A DNA stretch of 7,462 bases, taken from Candidatus Finniella inopinata. Lineage in GTDB: Bacteria; Pseudomonadota; Alphaproteobacteria; Paracaedibacterales; CAITNM01. Location: assembly GCA_945903885.1 (NCBI GenBank), contig CAMDPB010000047.1, positions 1 to 7,462 of the forward strand, given 5' to 3'. Position 1 is the stretch's first letter. Each line of letters opens with the position of its first letter. A program made the position numbers and the translations under genes. Below are positions 1 to 5,906 of this stretch, in pieces. Under the pieces are notes generated by a model. It worked only from the letters and a program-made list of their open reading frames with translations. It made no database searches and had not been told where the DNA came from.

Positions 1-490
1 TCATTTTGCTATTATAATCTGCTTTTTTTAAGAATGGCTTAGCAATTTGGATAAGCTCATCCATTTCGTCTTTGGTAAAGTCTATCTCTAGCCAATATTT
101 TCGTACAACTTCGCCAATGCGATCATGCTGGTTTGTTTCCAATAATGCAGTTACATAGGCAATAAGCCCTTTAGAGGTTAATACTGGGTTGAATGCAAAA
201 TATTTTATAAGCTTTTCTTGCGAATCATTTTTATAGTAGGCGGCTTCTTCTGCCCGTTTTCTAATGAAGTCTAGGGGAAATTTCCCGGAAAACGCATGAA
301 TAAATTTTCGGTATTGCCTAAATGTTTCTGTAACGTTTGAATCCTGGTAATTGTGCCATGCTTTGGCTGCTTCATTGGGTTGCATGTTCATATAGTCTGG
401 GTCCTTTGCAAATAGCATGATGCAGAAGATATTGGCTAATAAAAGTCTATAGGCTAGGGTGTAACCAGTTAAAAAAAAGGATTTAATCAT
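1..490 (-). CDS. slt: Soluble lytic murein transglycosylase, N-terminal part (runs off the left edge)
   Basis: Translating the minus strand from the ATG at 490-488 gives 163 residues with no stop before the window edge, so the gene is cut at its 3' end and the catalytic SLT domain is not visible. The first 29 residues resemble a signal peptide: MIK, then a hydrophobic stretch with LLLANIFCIML, ending LFA before KDPDY. What follows matches the helical superhelix region of alphaproteobacterial Slt proteins: FPLDFIRKRAEEA, a proline followed by LTSKGLIAYVTALLE, VVRKYWLEIDF, and FLKKADYNSKM, comparable to the family's LTRADH..RM. The family cleaves peptidoglycan glycan strands in the periplasm to form 1,6-anhydro ends. 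The gene is divergent from dapA, a neighbourhood I know from other alphaproteobacteria. The start is uncertain. No Shine-Dalgarno precedes 490. An internal ATG at 391-389 has AAGGA ten bases upstream but would lose the signal peptide. Family assignment is fairly sure, exact start less so. Confidence 0.8.
   Translation of the reverse strand, partial: MIKSFFLTGYTLAYRLLLANIFCIMLFAKDPDYMNMQPNEAAKAWHNYQDSNVTETFRQYRKFIHAFSGKFPLDFIRKRAEEAAYYKNDSQEKLIKYFAFNPVLTSKGLIAYVTALLETNQHDRIGEVVRKYWLEIDFTKDEMDELIQIAKPFLKKADYNSKM
477..481 (+). promoter_or_regulatory. Ribosome binding site of dapA
   Basis: AAGGA lies seven bases before the ATG at 489, directly after a run of A. It supports 489 as the dapA start. 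No convincing promoter is visible immediately upstream. Weak candidates such as TTGGCT at 432-437 with TAGGGT at 455-460 lie inside the slt coding start, where any dapA promoter must sit. Confidence 0.75.
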
Positions 491-1340
491 GTTTAAAGGA
501 TCAATCGTCGCGTTGGTGACTCCATGGAAAAACAATAGCCTGGATAGCCACGCCCTTGTCAATCTGATTCGTTGGCATGGTACAGCTGGCACTGCTGCAA
601 TTGTGGTGTGTGGCTCAACTGGTGAGGGGGCCTTGCTTACCAATGCCGAGCGCGAGGAGCTTATCCAAATAGCTGTAAAAGAATCAACTATACCAATTAT
701 TGTTGGGTGTGGTGCTCCTTCCACTTGGGCCGTAATTGAGCAAGCGCAGCAGTCAGAGCGGTTGGGAGCTAATGCTTTATTAGTGGTGGCACCCTATTAT
801 TGCAAAACTACCCAGGAAGGTATCTATCAGCATTTTAAAGCCATTCACGATGTCACCAAATTACCTGCGCTTCTTTATAACAATCCGGGAAGAACTGTGT
901 TAGAAATTTCAATTGAAACAGCTTTACGATTATTTGAATTCGAGCGAGTGGTGGGTATTAAGGATTCAACCGCTGATACTAGCCGAGCAGCGCTTATGCG
1001 ACAAGGAGCAAGGAAAAAAGTGTACTTATTGAGTGGTGATGACCCTTACGCTGCTGGGTACTTAGGCCAAGGTGGTGATGGAGTAATTTCAATTACAGCA
1101 AACGTAAAACCAGAAAAAATGGCAGAGTTTGTGCAGGCCTGGAAAAGTAAAAACTTGGAGCGGTTCCACGCATTGAATAATGAACTGATGCCATTACATT
1201 ACGCTATGGTTACTGAGCCGAACCCTATGCCTGTAAAAGCAGCTATGGAGATTATTGGTAAATGTTCAGGTGAAGTGCGTTTGCCATTGGTGGGGGCAAC
1301 GATGCAGACAATTATGAAATTGAAAGAATTGTTAAACTAA
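489..1340 (+). CDS. dapA: 4-hydroxy-tetrahydrodipicolinate synthase
   Basis: DapA condenses pyruvate with aspartate semialdehyde in the cytoplasm, the first committed step toward diaminopimelate and lysine, and so feeds peptidoglycan synthesis. The 283-residue protein covers the whole family length (E. coli about 292) as one TIM barrel. Visible active-site features are GSTGEG at 42-47 (E. coli GTTGES), the Tyr pair 103-104, Tyr130 and Arg135 in YNNPGRT, the Schiff-base Lys158 in GIKDST, and SGDD followed by GGDGVISITANV near 182-206. The C-terminal EPNPMPVK motif is also typical. Thr44 of E. coli is Ser43 here, a conservative change. By position, the E. coli lysine-inhibition residues Ser48, His53, His56, Asn80 and Glu84 correspond to Gly47, Asn52, Arg55, Pro77 and Ala81, so feedback inhibition may be weak or absent (inference). 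The start is set by a good AAGGA site. It is divergent from slt and ends before a hairpin terminator. Confidence 0.97.
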   Translation: MFKGSIVALVTPWKNNSLDSHALVNLIRWHGTAGTAAIVVCGSTGEGALLTNAEREELIQIAVKESTIPIIVGCGAPSTWAVIEQAQQSERLGANALLVVAPYYCKTTQEGIYQHFKAIHDVTKLPALLYNNPGRTVLEISIETALRLFEFERVVGIKDSTADTSRAALMRQGARKKVYLLSGDDPYAAGYLGQGGDGVISITANVKPEKMAEFVQAWKSKNLERFHALNNELMPLHYAMVTEPNPMPVKAAMEIIGKCSGEVRLPLVGATMQTIMKLKELLN

Positions 1341-1409
1341 AAAAGTATCTATAGATTTGTCTAAAGAAAGTGACCTTCTTCGTTCTGAGTTCTTTATTCA
1401 AGGCACAAA

Positions 1410-1433
1410 AAAACCCGCCAAAAGGCGGGTTTT
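1410..1433. terminator. Bidirectional Rho-independent terminator between dapA and the OMP gene
   Basis: A perfect 10-bp stem (AAAACCCGCC pairing with GGCGGGTTTT) closes an AAAA loop. The plus strand ends in TTTT. The minus strand runs into seven T (A-run at 1407-1413). It therefore serves both convergent genes, more strongly the minus-strand one. The remainder of the 1341-1450 gap shows no gene. Confidence 0.93.
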
Positions 1434-1450
1434 AATTGCTTTAGTCAAGA

Positions 1451-2188
1451 CTAGAACTTGTAACCTAAACCAAGAGCAAAACGCTGTTGAGTAGTGTTTA
1501 GCTTCATTGTAGCTGTCTGGCTAGCAATAGTAGTACCTACTTGCTTAGCTTCAAGTTTCTGTTTCATTCCCATAACGTAAGTGTATTCACCGCGTAAGAA
1601 AAGATTCTTATTTAAGAACATGTCCATACCAATAGATGGAGCAAAGCTAATTTTGCCTTTGCTCTTTTTAACAATTTTATCAACGTTAGTTTGAGCTACA
1701 GTTGTTTGGATATTTTCTGACTGTAGTGTTGATTTTGCATACTCAAGACCAAGCCCAACGAAAATCATAGCTTGTTGTGAAACAGTGTAGCCCAAGCGAA
1801 CTTTAGCGCCTAAATTATATCCGCGCTTCATAGTTACCTTGAAATTTTTTGCACCAGCTTCAGTATCTGTTGAGTCATACAAAGTAGAAGCTGCATTGCC
1901 AAAATTACCATAAACTTCAGCTCCAACATAAGCACATGAACCAACGCCCATTCCATAACCAGCAAAAATCCCACCTAGGAATGATTTTTTTCCAGCATTG
2001 AATTTTGAGTTTGCTGGTGTTGCTGTTCCGGTGCGATTTAGGTAGCTGCTCATATCCAACGTTCCAGTTGTGCTATTCATACCAGCTTGAACACCAGCAT
2101 AAAACCCACTGAAAGATGATGCACATGATTCAGCTGAAACAGTTCCTAATGACAAAGCAGCAAGAGCTGCCATTGCGAATTTTTTCAT
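1451..2188 (-). CDS. Small outer-membrane beta-barrel protein (porin/OmpA-barrel-like surface protein)
   Basis: The 245-residue product begins with a clear Sec signal peptide, MKKFAMAALAALSLGTVSA, with likely cleavage after Ala19. The mature part alternates polar and hydrophobic/aromatic residues in strand-like segments: GFYAGVQAGM (28-37), GGIFAGYGMGVG (72-83), YVGAEVYGNFG (87-97), GYNLGAKVRLGYT (123-135), MIFVGLGLEY (141-150), ISFAPSIGMDMFL (180-192), LFLRGEYTYVMG (197-208). It ends RFALGLGYKF, with the terminal Phe that marks substrates of the BAM complex. Length and layout fit an eight-stranded barrel of the OMP_b-brl class, as found among surface antigens of intracellular alphaproteobacteria. 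The ligand or role cannot be told from sequence. Low-complexity segments rich in Lys, Thr and Gln (about 105-120, 151-180 and 209-235) look like exposed loops. Two cysteines, Cys22 and Cys85, remain in the mature protein and could form a disulfide. A strong AGGAG site precedes the start, suggesting high expression. Confidence 0.85.
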   Translation of the reverse strand: MKKFAMAALAALSLGTVSAESCASSFSGFYAGVQAGMNSTTGTLDMSSYLNRTGTATPANSKFNAGKKSFLGGIFAGYGMGVGSCAYVGAEVYGNFGNAASTLYDSTDTEAGAKNFKVTMKRGYNLGAKVRLGYTVSQQAMIFVGLGLEYAKSTLQSENIQTTVAQTNVDKIVKKSKGKISFAPSIGMDMFLNKNLFLRGEYTYVMGMKQKLEAKQVGTTIASQTATMKLNTTQQRFALGLGYKF

Positions 2189-2197
2189 AATTAGTAT

Positions 2198-2202
2198 CTC
2201 CT
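2198..2202 (-). promoter_or_regulatory. Ribosome binding site of the OMP gene
   Basis: On the minus strand AGGAG lies nine bases before the ATG at 2188-2186. It is the strongest Shine-Dalgarno in the window and fixes this start. Confidence 0.85.
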
Positions 2203-2235
2203 AAAAAAAATAAATAGTTAACCTATCGAGGTCAA

Positions 2236-2266
2236 TATATAACGTTGAGCTTTTTCTCTCCACCAA
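2236..2266 (-). promoter_or_regulatory. Possible promoter of the OMP gene
   Basis: On the minus strand TTGGTG is followed after about 19 bases by TATATA in the 137-bp gap between ctrA and the OMP gene. This would leave a leader of roughly 40 bases before the start codon. The spacing is longer than ideal, so this is only a candidate. A better-looking TTGACC/TATTTT pair lies too close to the ribosome binding site. Confidence 0.3.
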
Positions 2267-2269
2267 TAA

Positions 2270-2313
2270 CAACAAATAGCAAGCTTGATTTATTGTTGCG
2301 TTGCAATATTGCA
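2270..2313. repeat. Inverted repeats between ctrA and the OMP gene
   Basis: Two symmetrical elements lie just after ctrA. The first, at 2270-2298, is an imperfect hairpin with CAACAA and TTGTTG arms around a CAAGCTTG centre. The second, at 2302-2313, is the perfect 12-bp palindrome TGCAATATTGCA. Neither is followed by a proper T-run on the minus strand, so a classical terminator is unlikely. They could be a weak ctrA terminator or an operator upstream of the OMP promoter. Confidence 0.35.
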
Positions 2314-2325
2314 TCAGTTCAAAAT

Positions 2326-3084
2326 CTAGATGCTTGAAAGCGGTTGTTCAGAAACGCTTATCGTTTTTGCCTGCATAACTTTTTCAGAAGAAGTAAAAAT
2401 ATTATCTATTTCTGGGTCGCGCAACACATAACCACGTCCCCATACTGTCTCTATGATACTATCATGGCCCAGAGCTTCTGCAAGCTTGCGACGTAATTTA
2501 CAAATAAACACGTCAATAATTTTAAGCTCAGGTTCGTCCATGCCGCCATAAAGATGATTTAGAAACATTTCTTTTGTAAGTGTTGTGCCCTTGCGTAACG
2601 CTAGCAATTCCAAAATAGCATATTCTTTACCAGTTAAATTAATAGTCATTTTATCAACACTTGCGGTGCGATTTTGCAAGTTAACGATTAATTTTCCTGC
2701 GCGAATCACTGAATCACTATGACCACGAGATCTGCGCACAATTGCATGAATGCGTGCTAGAAGTTCATTTTTGCTAAAAGGTTTTGTTAAATAGTCATCG
2801 GCTCCAAAGCCAAATCCTTTTACCTTATCTTCGGTATCGCTTAATCCAGATAACACAAGTACAGGAGTTTTTATTTGGGAAGCACGAAGCCTTCTTAGTA
2901 GTTCAAAGCCATCCATGTCAGGTAGCATAAGGTCAAGAACGATTAAATCGTATTCATAGATTTTGCCAATCTCAAGCCCATCTTCGCCAAGGTCGGTGCA
3001 ATCAACTACAAAGCCTTCTGACTTTAGTGTATTCGTAAGACTTTTTGCAGTTGCTGAATCATCTTCAATAAGTAGAATGCGCAT
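2326..3084 (-). CDS. ctrA: Cell-cycle response regulator CtrA
   Basis: CtrA is the OmpR-family master regulator of alphaproteobacterial cell-cycle and developmental genes. It binds TTAA-N7-TTAA after phosphorylation by the CckA-ChpT relay. From the ATG at 3084 the protein is 252 residues and begins MRILLIEDDSATA, as in Caulobacter CtrA. The receiver domain (1-120) has the acidic pocket Glu7-Asp8-Asp9, phospho-acceptor Asp51 in LDLMLPD, Ser79 and Lys101. The winged-helix domain contains LTGKEY, then a long block nearly identical to Caulobacter (LRKGTTLTKEMFLNHLYGG and DEPELKIIDVFICKLR), and ends GRGYVLRDP. An in-frame ATG 14 codons upstream (3126) is open, but its extra residues MIIFRYRAIHVGIT are not part of the family, so I place the start at 3084, although only a weak GTGGG precedes it. 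After the wing there is a 28-residue tail ending SSI, where Caulobacter has a short tail ending Ala-Ala, its ClpXP degradation signal. A TTAA array upstream suggests autoregulation. Confidence 0.96.
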   Translation of the reverse strand: MRILLIEDDSATAKSLTNTLKSEGFVVDCTDLGEDGLEIGKIYEYDLIVLDLMLPDMDGFELLRRLRASQIKTPVLVLSGLSDTEDKVKGFGFGADDYLTKPFSKNELLARIHAIVRRSRGHSDSVIRAGKLIVNLQNRTASVDKMTINLTGKEYAILELLALRKGTTLTKEMFLNHLYGGMDEPELKIIDVFICKLRRKLAEALGHDSIIETVWGRGYVLRDPEIDNIFTSSEKVMQAKTISVSEQPLSSI

Positions 3085-3118
3085 TGTGATACCCACATGT
3101 ATTGCTCGATATCTAAAT

Positions 3119-3147
3119 ATTATCAAACATTTTATGTTTTAACGAGT
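3119..3147 (-). promoter_or_regulatory. Probable ctrA promoter
   Basis: On the minus strand a GATAAT -10 element (3124-3119) sits about 35 bases before the ctrA start codon, giving a short leader. No consensus -35 is present. A TTAA element (3139-3142) occupies that place, which fits an activator-dependent promoter. The assignment is inferred from spacing. Confidence 0.45.
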
Positions 3148-3166
3148 TTTTTATTTATGGCTGTTG

Positions 3167-3210
3167 TTAACAGAAATTAACAAAATTTTAATAGTATTAA
3201 CTTTGGTTAA
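3167..3210. promoter_or_regulatory. Phased TTAA array, including a full CtrA box
   Basis: Five TTAA elements begin at 3167, 3177, 3188, 3197 and 3207, that is, at steps of 10, 11, 9 and 10 bases. A sixth is at 3139 in the probable -35 region. The pair at 3177-3180 and 3188-3191 is a perfect TTAA-N7-TTAA, the consensus CtrA site. The other neighbouring pairs have gaps of 5 or 6 bases. The array lies between tgt and ctrA, about 45 to 95 bases upstream of the inferred ctrA transcription start, a position suited to autoregulation by CtrA. Confidence 0.7.
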
Positions 3211-3226
3211 CGCGATAAAGAAGTTG

Positions 3227-4417
3227 TTATTGTTTGGGTGCCGGATGGCACCATTCTTTTTTGCAGCCATCTATTGAGTCGTTCAACAAAGCATCACGGA
3301 TGGCGTGCATTAACTGGTTCATGAAGTAGATGTTGTGAATTGAGACTATTGTGCATGCCACCATTTCCTGTGCTTTTAATAAGTGATGGATATAGCCTCT
3401 GCTCGCCCATTGGCAGGTTTCACACCCGCAATTTGGTTCAATTGGTTGATCGTCATTAATATACATGCTGTTGCGCAAATTAATGTGTTCACGAGTAGGG
3501 CTTGGGTTATTGATGGGTTTGACTAATGCACCTCCATGACGAGCAAGTCGCGTTGGGTGCACGCAATCAAAAGTATCAATTCCTTGGGAAATACCTGCAA
3601 ATATATCAGATATTCCACCGATTCCTAAAAGGTGAACAGGGCGATCTTTTCGTGTCATTTCCATAGTAAAGCTAACAACATCATGCATTTGATCTTTGCT
3701 AGCGCCCAGGCATCCGCCTACAGCAGTGCCGAAAAAATCATTGTCATTTATAAACTCGCAGCTTTCTTGTCGAAGTTGAGGATAAACACCGCCTTGAATA
3801 ATGCCATAAAGTTTTTGTGAACCATCATCGTGCTTTTGCCATTCATTCAAACAACGCAATGCCCAACGATGGCTCATACGCATTGATTCTTGAGTATAGC
3901 TTTTATCAACATGAAATGGGGTGCATTCATCCAGAACCACAATCAGGTCAGCGCCAAGATTGCGTTGCACGCAAATAGATTCTTCAGGCGTTAAAAAATA
4001 CGTGCGCCCATCAATGTACGATTTAAATGTTGCACCTTGCTCATTAATGCTTAGTAAGGTTTTGGGGCGATGATTTACGCGGCTTCCCTTGATTTCAGAA
4101 GCAACAGAGCCATGACCCAGGCTAAAAATCTGAAACCCGCCGGAATCGGTCAACATAGGCCCATTCCACCCGGTCATTTTTTGCAAGCCGCCAAGCTTTT
4201 TAACGGTTTCACCACCTGGTTGCAGCATTAAGTGGTATGTATTAGATAAAATAATTTGCGTATTAGCGCTGCGCATTTGCACAGGCGTTACCGCTTTCAT
4301 AGCTGCCTTAGTTGCGCAAAAAATAAAAGCAGGAGTTTTGACTTCTCCGTGCGGGGTTACAAGTGTGCCTAAGCGGCCTTGTTCGGTGGATTTTTCAATA
4401 GTGAAATTAAAGGTCAT
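3227..4417 (-). CDS. tgt: tRNA-guanine(34) transglycosylase (queuine tRNA-ribosyltransferase)
   Basis: Tgt swaps guanine 34 in the anticodon of GUN tRNAs (Tyr, His, Asn, Asp) for preQ1 in most bacteria, or for queuine in eukaryotes and some intracellular bacteria. The 396-residue protein is a full-length TIM barrel. It has SNTYHLMLQPG (58-68), general acid/base Asp91 in TDSGGFQIFSLG, base-recognition Asp163 in LDECTP, GIIQGG (205-210), nucleophile Asp284 in FDCVHPTR, and the zinc site Cys330, Cys332, Cys335 and His361. The pocket loop reads AVGGCLGASK (232-241), and Gly238 falls where the Zymomonas enzyme has Val233. Glycine there is known from queuine-using eukaryotic Tgt, so queuine is the likely substrate (inference). 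The C-terminus adds a short Cys-containing tail (DGCKKEWCHPAPKQ). The start overlaps the transporter gene by 11 bases with no clear ribosome site, pointing to translational coupling. Confidence 0.96.
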   Translation of the reverse strand: MTFNFTIEKSTEQGRLGTLVTPHGEVKTPAFIFCATKAAMKAVTPVQMRSANTQIILSNTYHLMLQPGGETVKKLGGLQKMTGWNGPMLTDSGGFQIFSLGHGSVASEIKGSRVNHRPKTLLSINEQGATFKSYIDGRTYFLTPEESICVQRNLGADLIVVLDECTPFHVDKSYTQESMRMSHRWALRCLNEWQKHDDGSQKLYGIIQGGVYPQLRQESCEFINDNDFFGTAVGGCLGASKDQMHDVVSFTMEMTRKDRPVHLLGIGGISDIFAGISQGIDTFDCVHPTRLARHGGALVKPINNPSPTREHINLRNSMYINDDQPIEPNCGCETCQWASRGYIHHLLKAQEMVACTIVSIHNIYFMNQLMHAIRDALLNDSIDGCKKEWCHPAPKQ

Positions 4418-5153
4418 GAGGTTTTAACCGATAGCTGATATATAAAAGAGGGGTTGAAAATATAGAAATAAACGCTCTTAAAGCCTGTGATACAGCAATG
4501 AACCCAATTAACACGGTCGTGATTGATAGTGGCGTTGGTGCAAAAACAATCCAAGCAAGAATGCTGAAAACGACTGTGTCAAATAACCCTGAAATCAACG
4601 TTGATGCGTTTGCACGTAGCCATAACAAGTGTTTGCCATGACGCTTTTTTAAAGCAGAAAATATACAAATATCAATATGCTGAGAAATGATAAAGGCAAT
4701 TAAGCTTGCAATCAAAAGTCTTAAGGATGGCGTAAATAATGCTTCTAATGCGACTTGAATAGAAGTTTTTTGATTTCCAGCCTCAGGATGCGCAATCACA
4801 AGTACCATGCTGAGTATAACAAAAATCTGCATCAAGAAAGTAAGGTAAATAGTTTTTTTAGCAAGGTCAGCGCCGTAATGCTCAGTTATTAAGTCGCTTG
4901 TGGTAAAAAGCGTGGTAAACATGACCGTGCCAAGTGCAACAGGTTCATTAATATAAGAAAAAGCACCTAATTTTAGAACCTGCATGTTTGCAATGGTTAC
5001 TGCTAAAACGCTGTAGCATACCAAACCAAGTGCACCGAAAAACCTAAAGGCCAGCAAAATAAAAGCAATGCACGTGAAAAACCCCAATGCCAATAATACT
5101 TCTGGTGAAAGCAGCTCTAGTGCACTAATCAGGTTGATGAATAAACTATCCAT
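4407..5153 (-). CDS. Queuosine-precursor transporter, YhhQ/VUT family
   Basis: This 248-residue inner-membrane protein belongs to the YhhQ (DUF165, Vut_1) family, which imports queuosine precursors. Hydrophobic segments lie near residues 18-38, 42-60, 72-88, 101-121, 143-160, 187-205 and 208-238. Family landmarks are IANMQVLKLG (54-63), GTVMFTTLFTTSDLITEHYG (75-94) with the acidic pair Asp87 and Glu91, SQHIDICIFSALKK (157-170), and WLRANASTLISGLFDT (178-193). The family handles preQ0, preQ1 or queuine. In Chlamydia a homologue paired with a queuine-type Tgt takes up queuine, and this operon and its Tgt suggest the same here (inference). It overlaps the HAD gene upstream by 8 bases and tgt downstream by 11, so the three are almost certainly co-translated. 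An AGGT about five bases before the start, inside the HAD gene, is the likely ribosome site. Start and family are secure; the exact substrate is not. Confidence 0.92.
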   Translation of the reverse strand: MDSLFINLISALELLSPEVLLALGFFTCIAFILLAFRFFGALGLVCYSVLAVTIANMQVLKLGAFSYINEPVALGTVMFTTLFTTSDLITEHYGADLAKKTIYLTFLMQIFVILSMVLVIAHPEAGNQKTSIQVALEALFTPSLRLLIASLIAFIISQHIDICIFSALKKRHGKHLLWLRANASTLISGLFDTVVFSILAWIVFAPTPLSITTVLIGFIAVSQALRAFISIFSTPLLYISYRLKPHDL

Positions 5154-5874
5154 GGCTTACCTGCTTTTTTTGAACATCTTCGTCTTCAAGCCACTGACCA
5201 TCTAAAATTAATTGCGTTTGAATAGCTCCGTGGTTTTCCTCGGCTGAGTAGGGAAGTTGAGTTGTTGCTAAGTAGTGATAACCTTCATAAATGATATTTA
5301 GCTTACTGCATAATTCCCCCAGTGATCCCACATGGTGTAGGCGGTCATCAAAAAATAGTATTTTTGGCGGGATGCCGTATTTAGCTATGAAACCATTTAA
5401 CACATCACTTTTTGAATGAGAGCCTGTAAAAAGAATTCCTTGGAAAAGCGTTGCTGGTTCGTCTGTGTCAATTAACGTCTCAACAGTATCAGTTGAAAAC
5501 GGATTAAACGTTATTCCTAATTTTCTTAATTCATCTGCACGCCAATTTTCCATAGAAGGAATTTTCCCAAATTTGCCTGAATGCATTTGAGTTAAAGCAA
5601 TGACAACAACCCCTCTTTTTTTGAGTGCTTCAATAATCGTTGGCCATTCTTGTTCAACAAGCATTACTTTTCGGCTTAAGCGCCAAGCTGATACAATATC
5701 AGCTATATTAGATTTTCGTTTAATGCCGTCAATGAAAGTACAATAAGGAGAAGCAGGGCGAAACATCATCGCTTGTGGAGTGATGATGGTGTCATCTATA
5801 TCGACAACAAACCAATCACCTGTTTGTAAGCTATCTATATGAGATTGCAAGGTCTTTATTGAAAAGCATTCCAT
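5146..5874 (-). CDS. HAD-superfamily phosphatase-like protein, DUF2608 type
   Basis: The 242-residue protein has all four HAD motifs. Motif I is VVDIDDTI with nucleophile Asp25 and acid Asp27. Motif II is ALTQM with Thr95. A motif III Lys155 follows FTGSHS. Motif IV is LFFDDR with Asp176 and Asp177. The order and the LFTG..SK element resemble DUF2608 proteins, known to me from Legionella, Chlamydia-like and Holosporales genomes and without an established function. With all catalytic residues in place it should be an active phosphohydrolase. A cap-like insertion occupies roughly 30-90. I see no convincing signal peptide or membrane segment, so it is probably cytoplasmic. Its stop overlaps the transporter start by 8 bases, making it the first gene of a HAD-transporter-tgt operon. 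A role in queuosine-precursor salvage is inferred from that context only. The ribosome site is weak (GGTAG). Family 0.75 sure, catalytic class high. Confidence 0.82.
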   Translation of the reverse strand: MECFSIKTLQSHIDSLQTGDWFVVDIDDTIITPQAMMFRPASPYCTFIDGIKRKSNIADIVSAWRLSRKVMLVEQEWPTIIEALKKRGVVVIALTQMHSGKFGKIPSMENWRADELRKLGITFNPFSTDTVETLIDTDEPATLFQGILFTGSHSKSDVLNGFIAKYGIPPKILFFDDRLHHVGSLGELCSKLNIIYEGYHYLATTQLPYSAEENHGAIQTQLILDGQWLEDEDVQKKQVSHG

Positions 5875-5906
5875 ATCACTACCGAAAATTGAAAGGCTAA
5901 AAATAA

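Noticed and set aside
2206..2234. TTGACC-N17-TATTTT promoter for the outer-membrane gene
   Set aside because: Transcription from it would begin inside the AGGAG ribosome site, removing it from the message; the spacing makes it unlikely.
3085..3126. Longer ctrA start with 14 extra N-terminal residues
   Set aside because: The extra residues overlap the likely -10 element and leader and are absent from CtrA proteins, which begin MR(I/V)LLIEDD.
3632..3820. Plus-strand open frame of 62 codons
   Set aside because: It lies wholly within tgt on the opposite strand, resembles no known protein and has no ribosome site; it is a shadow of tgt.
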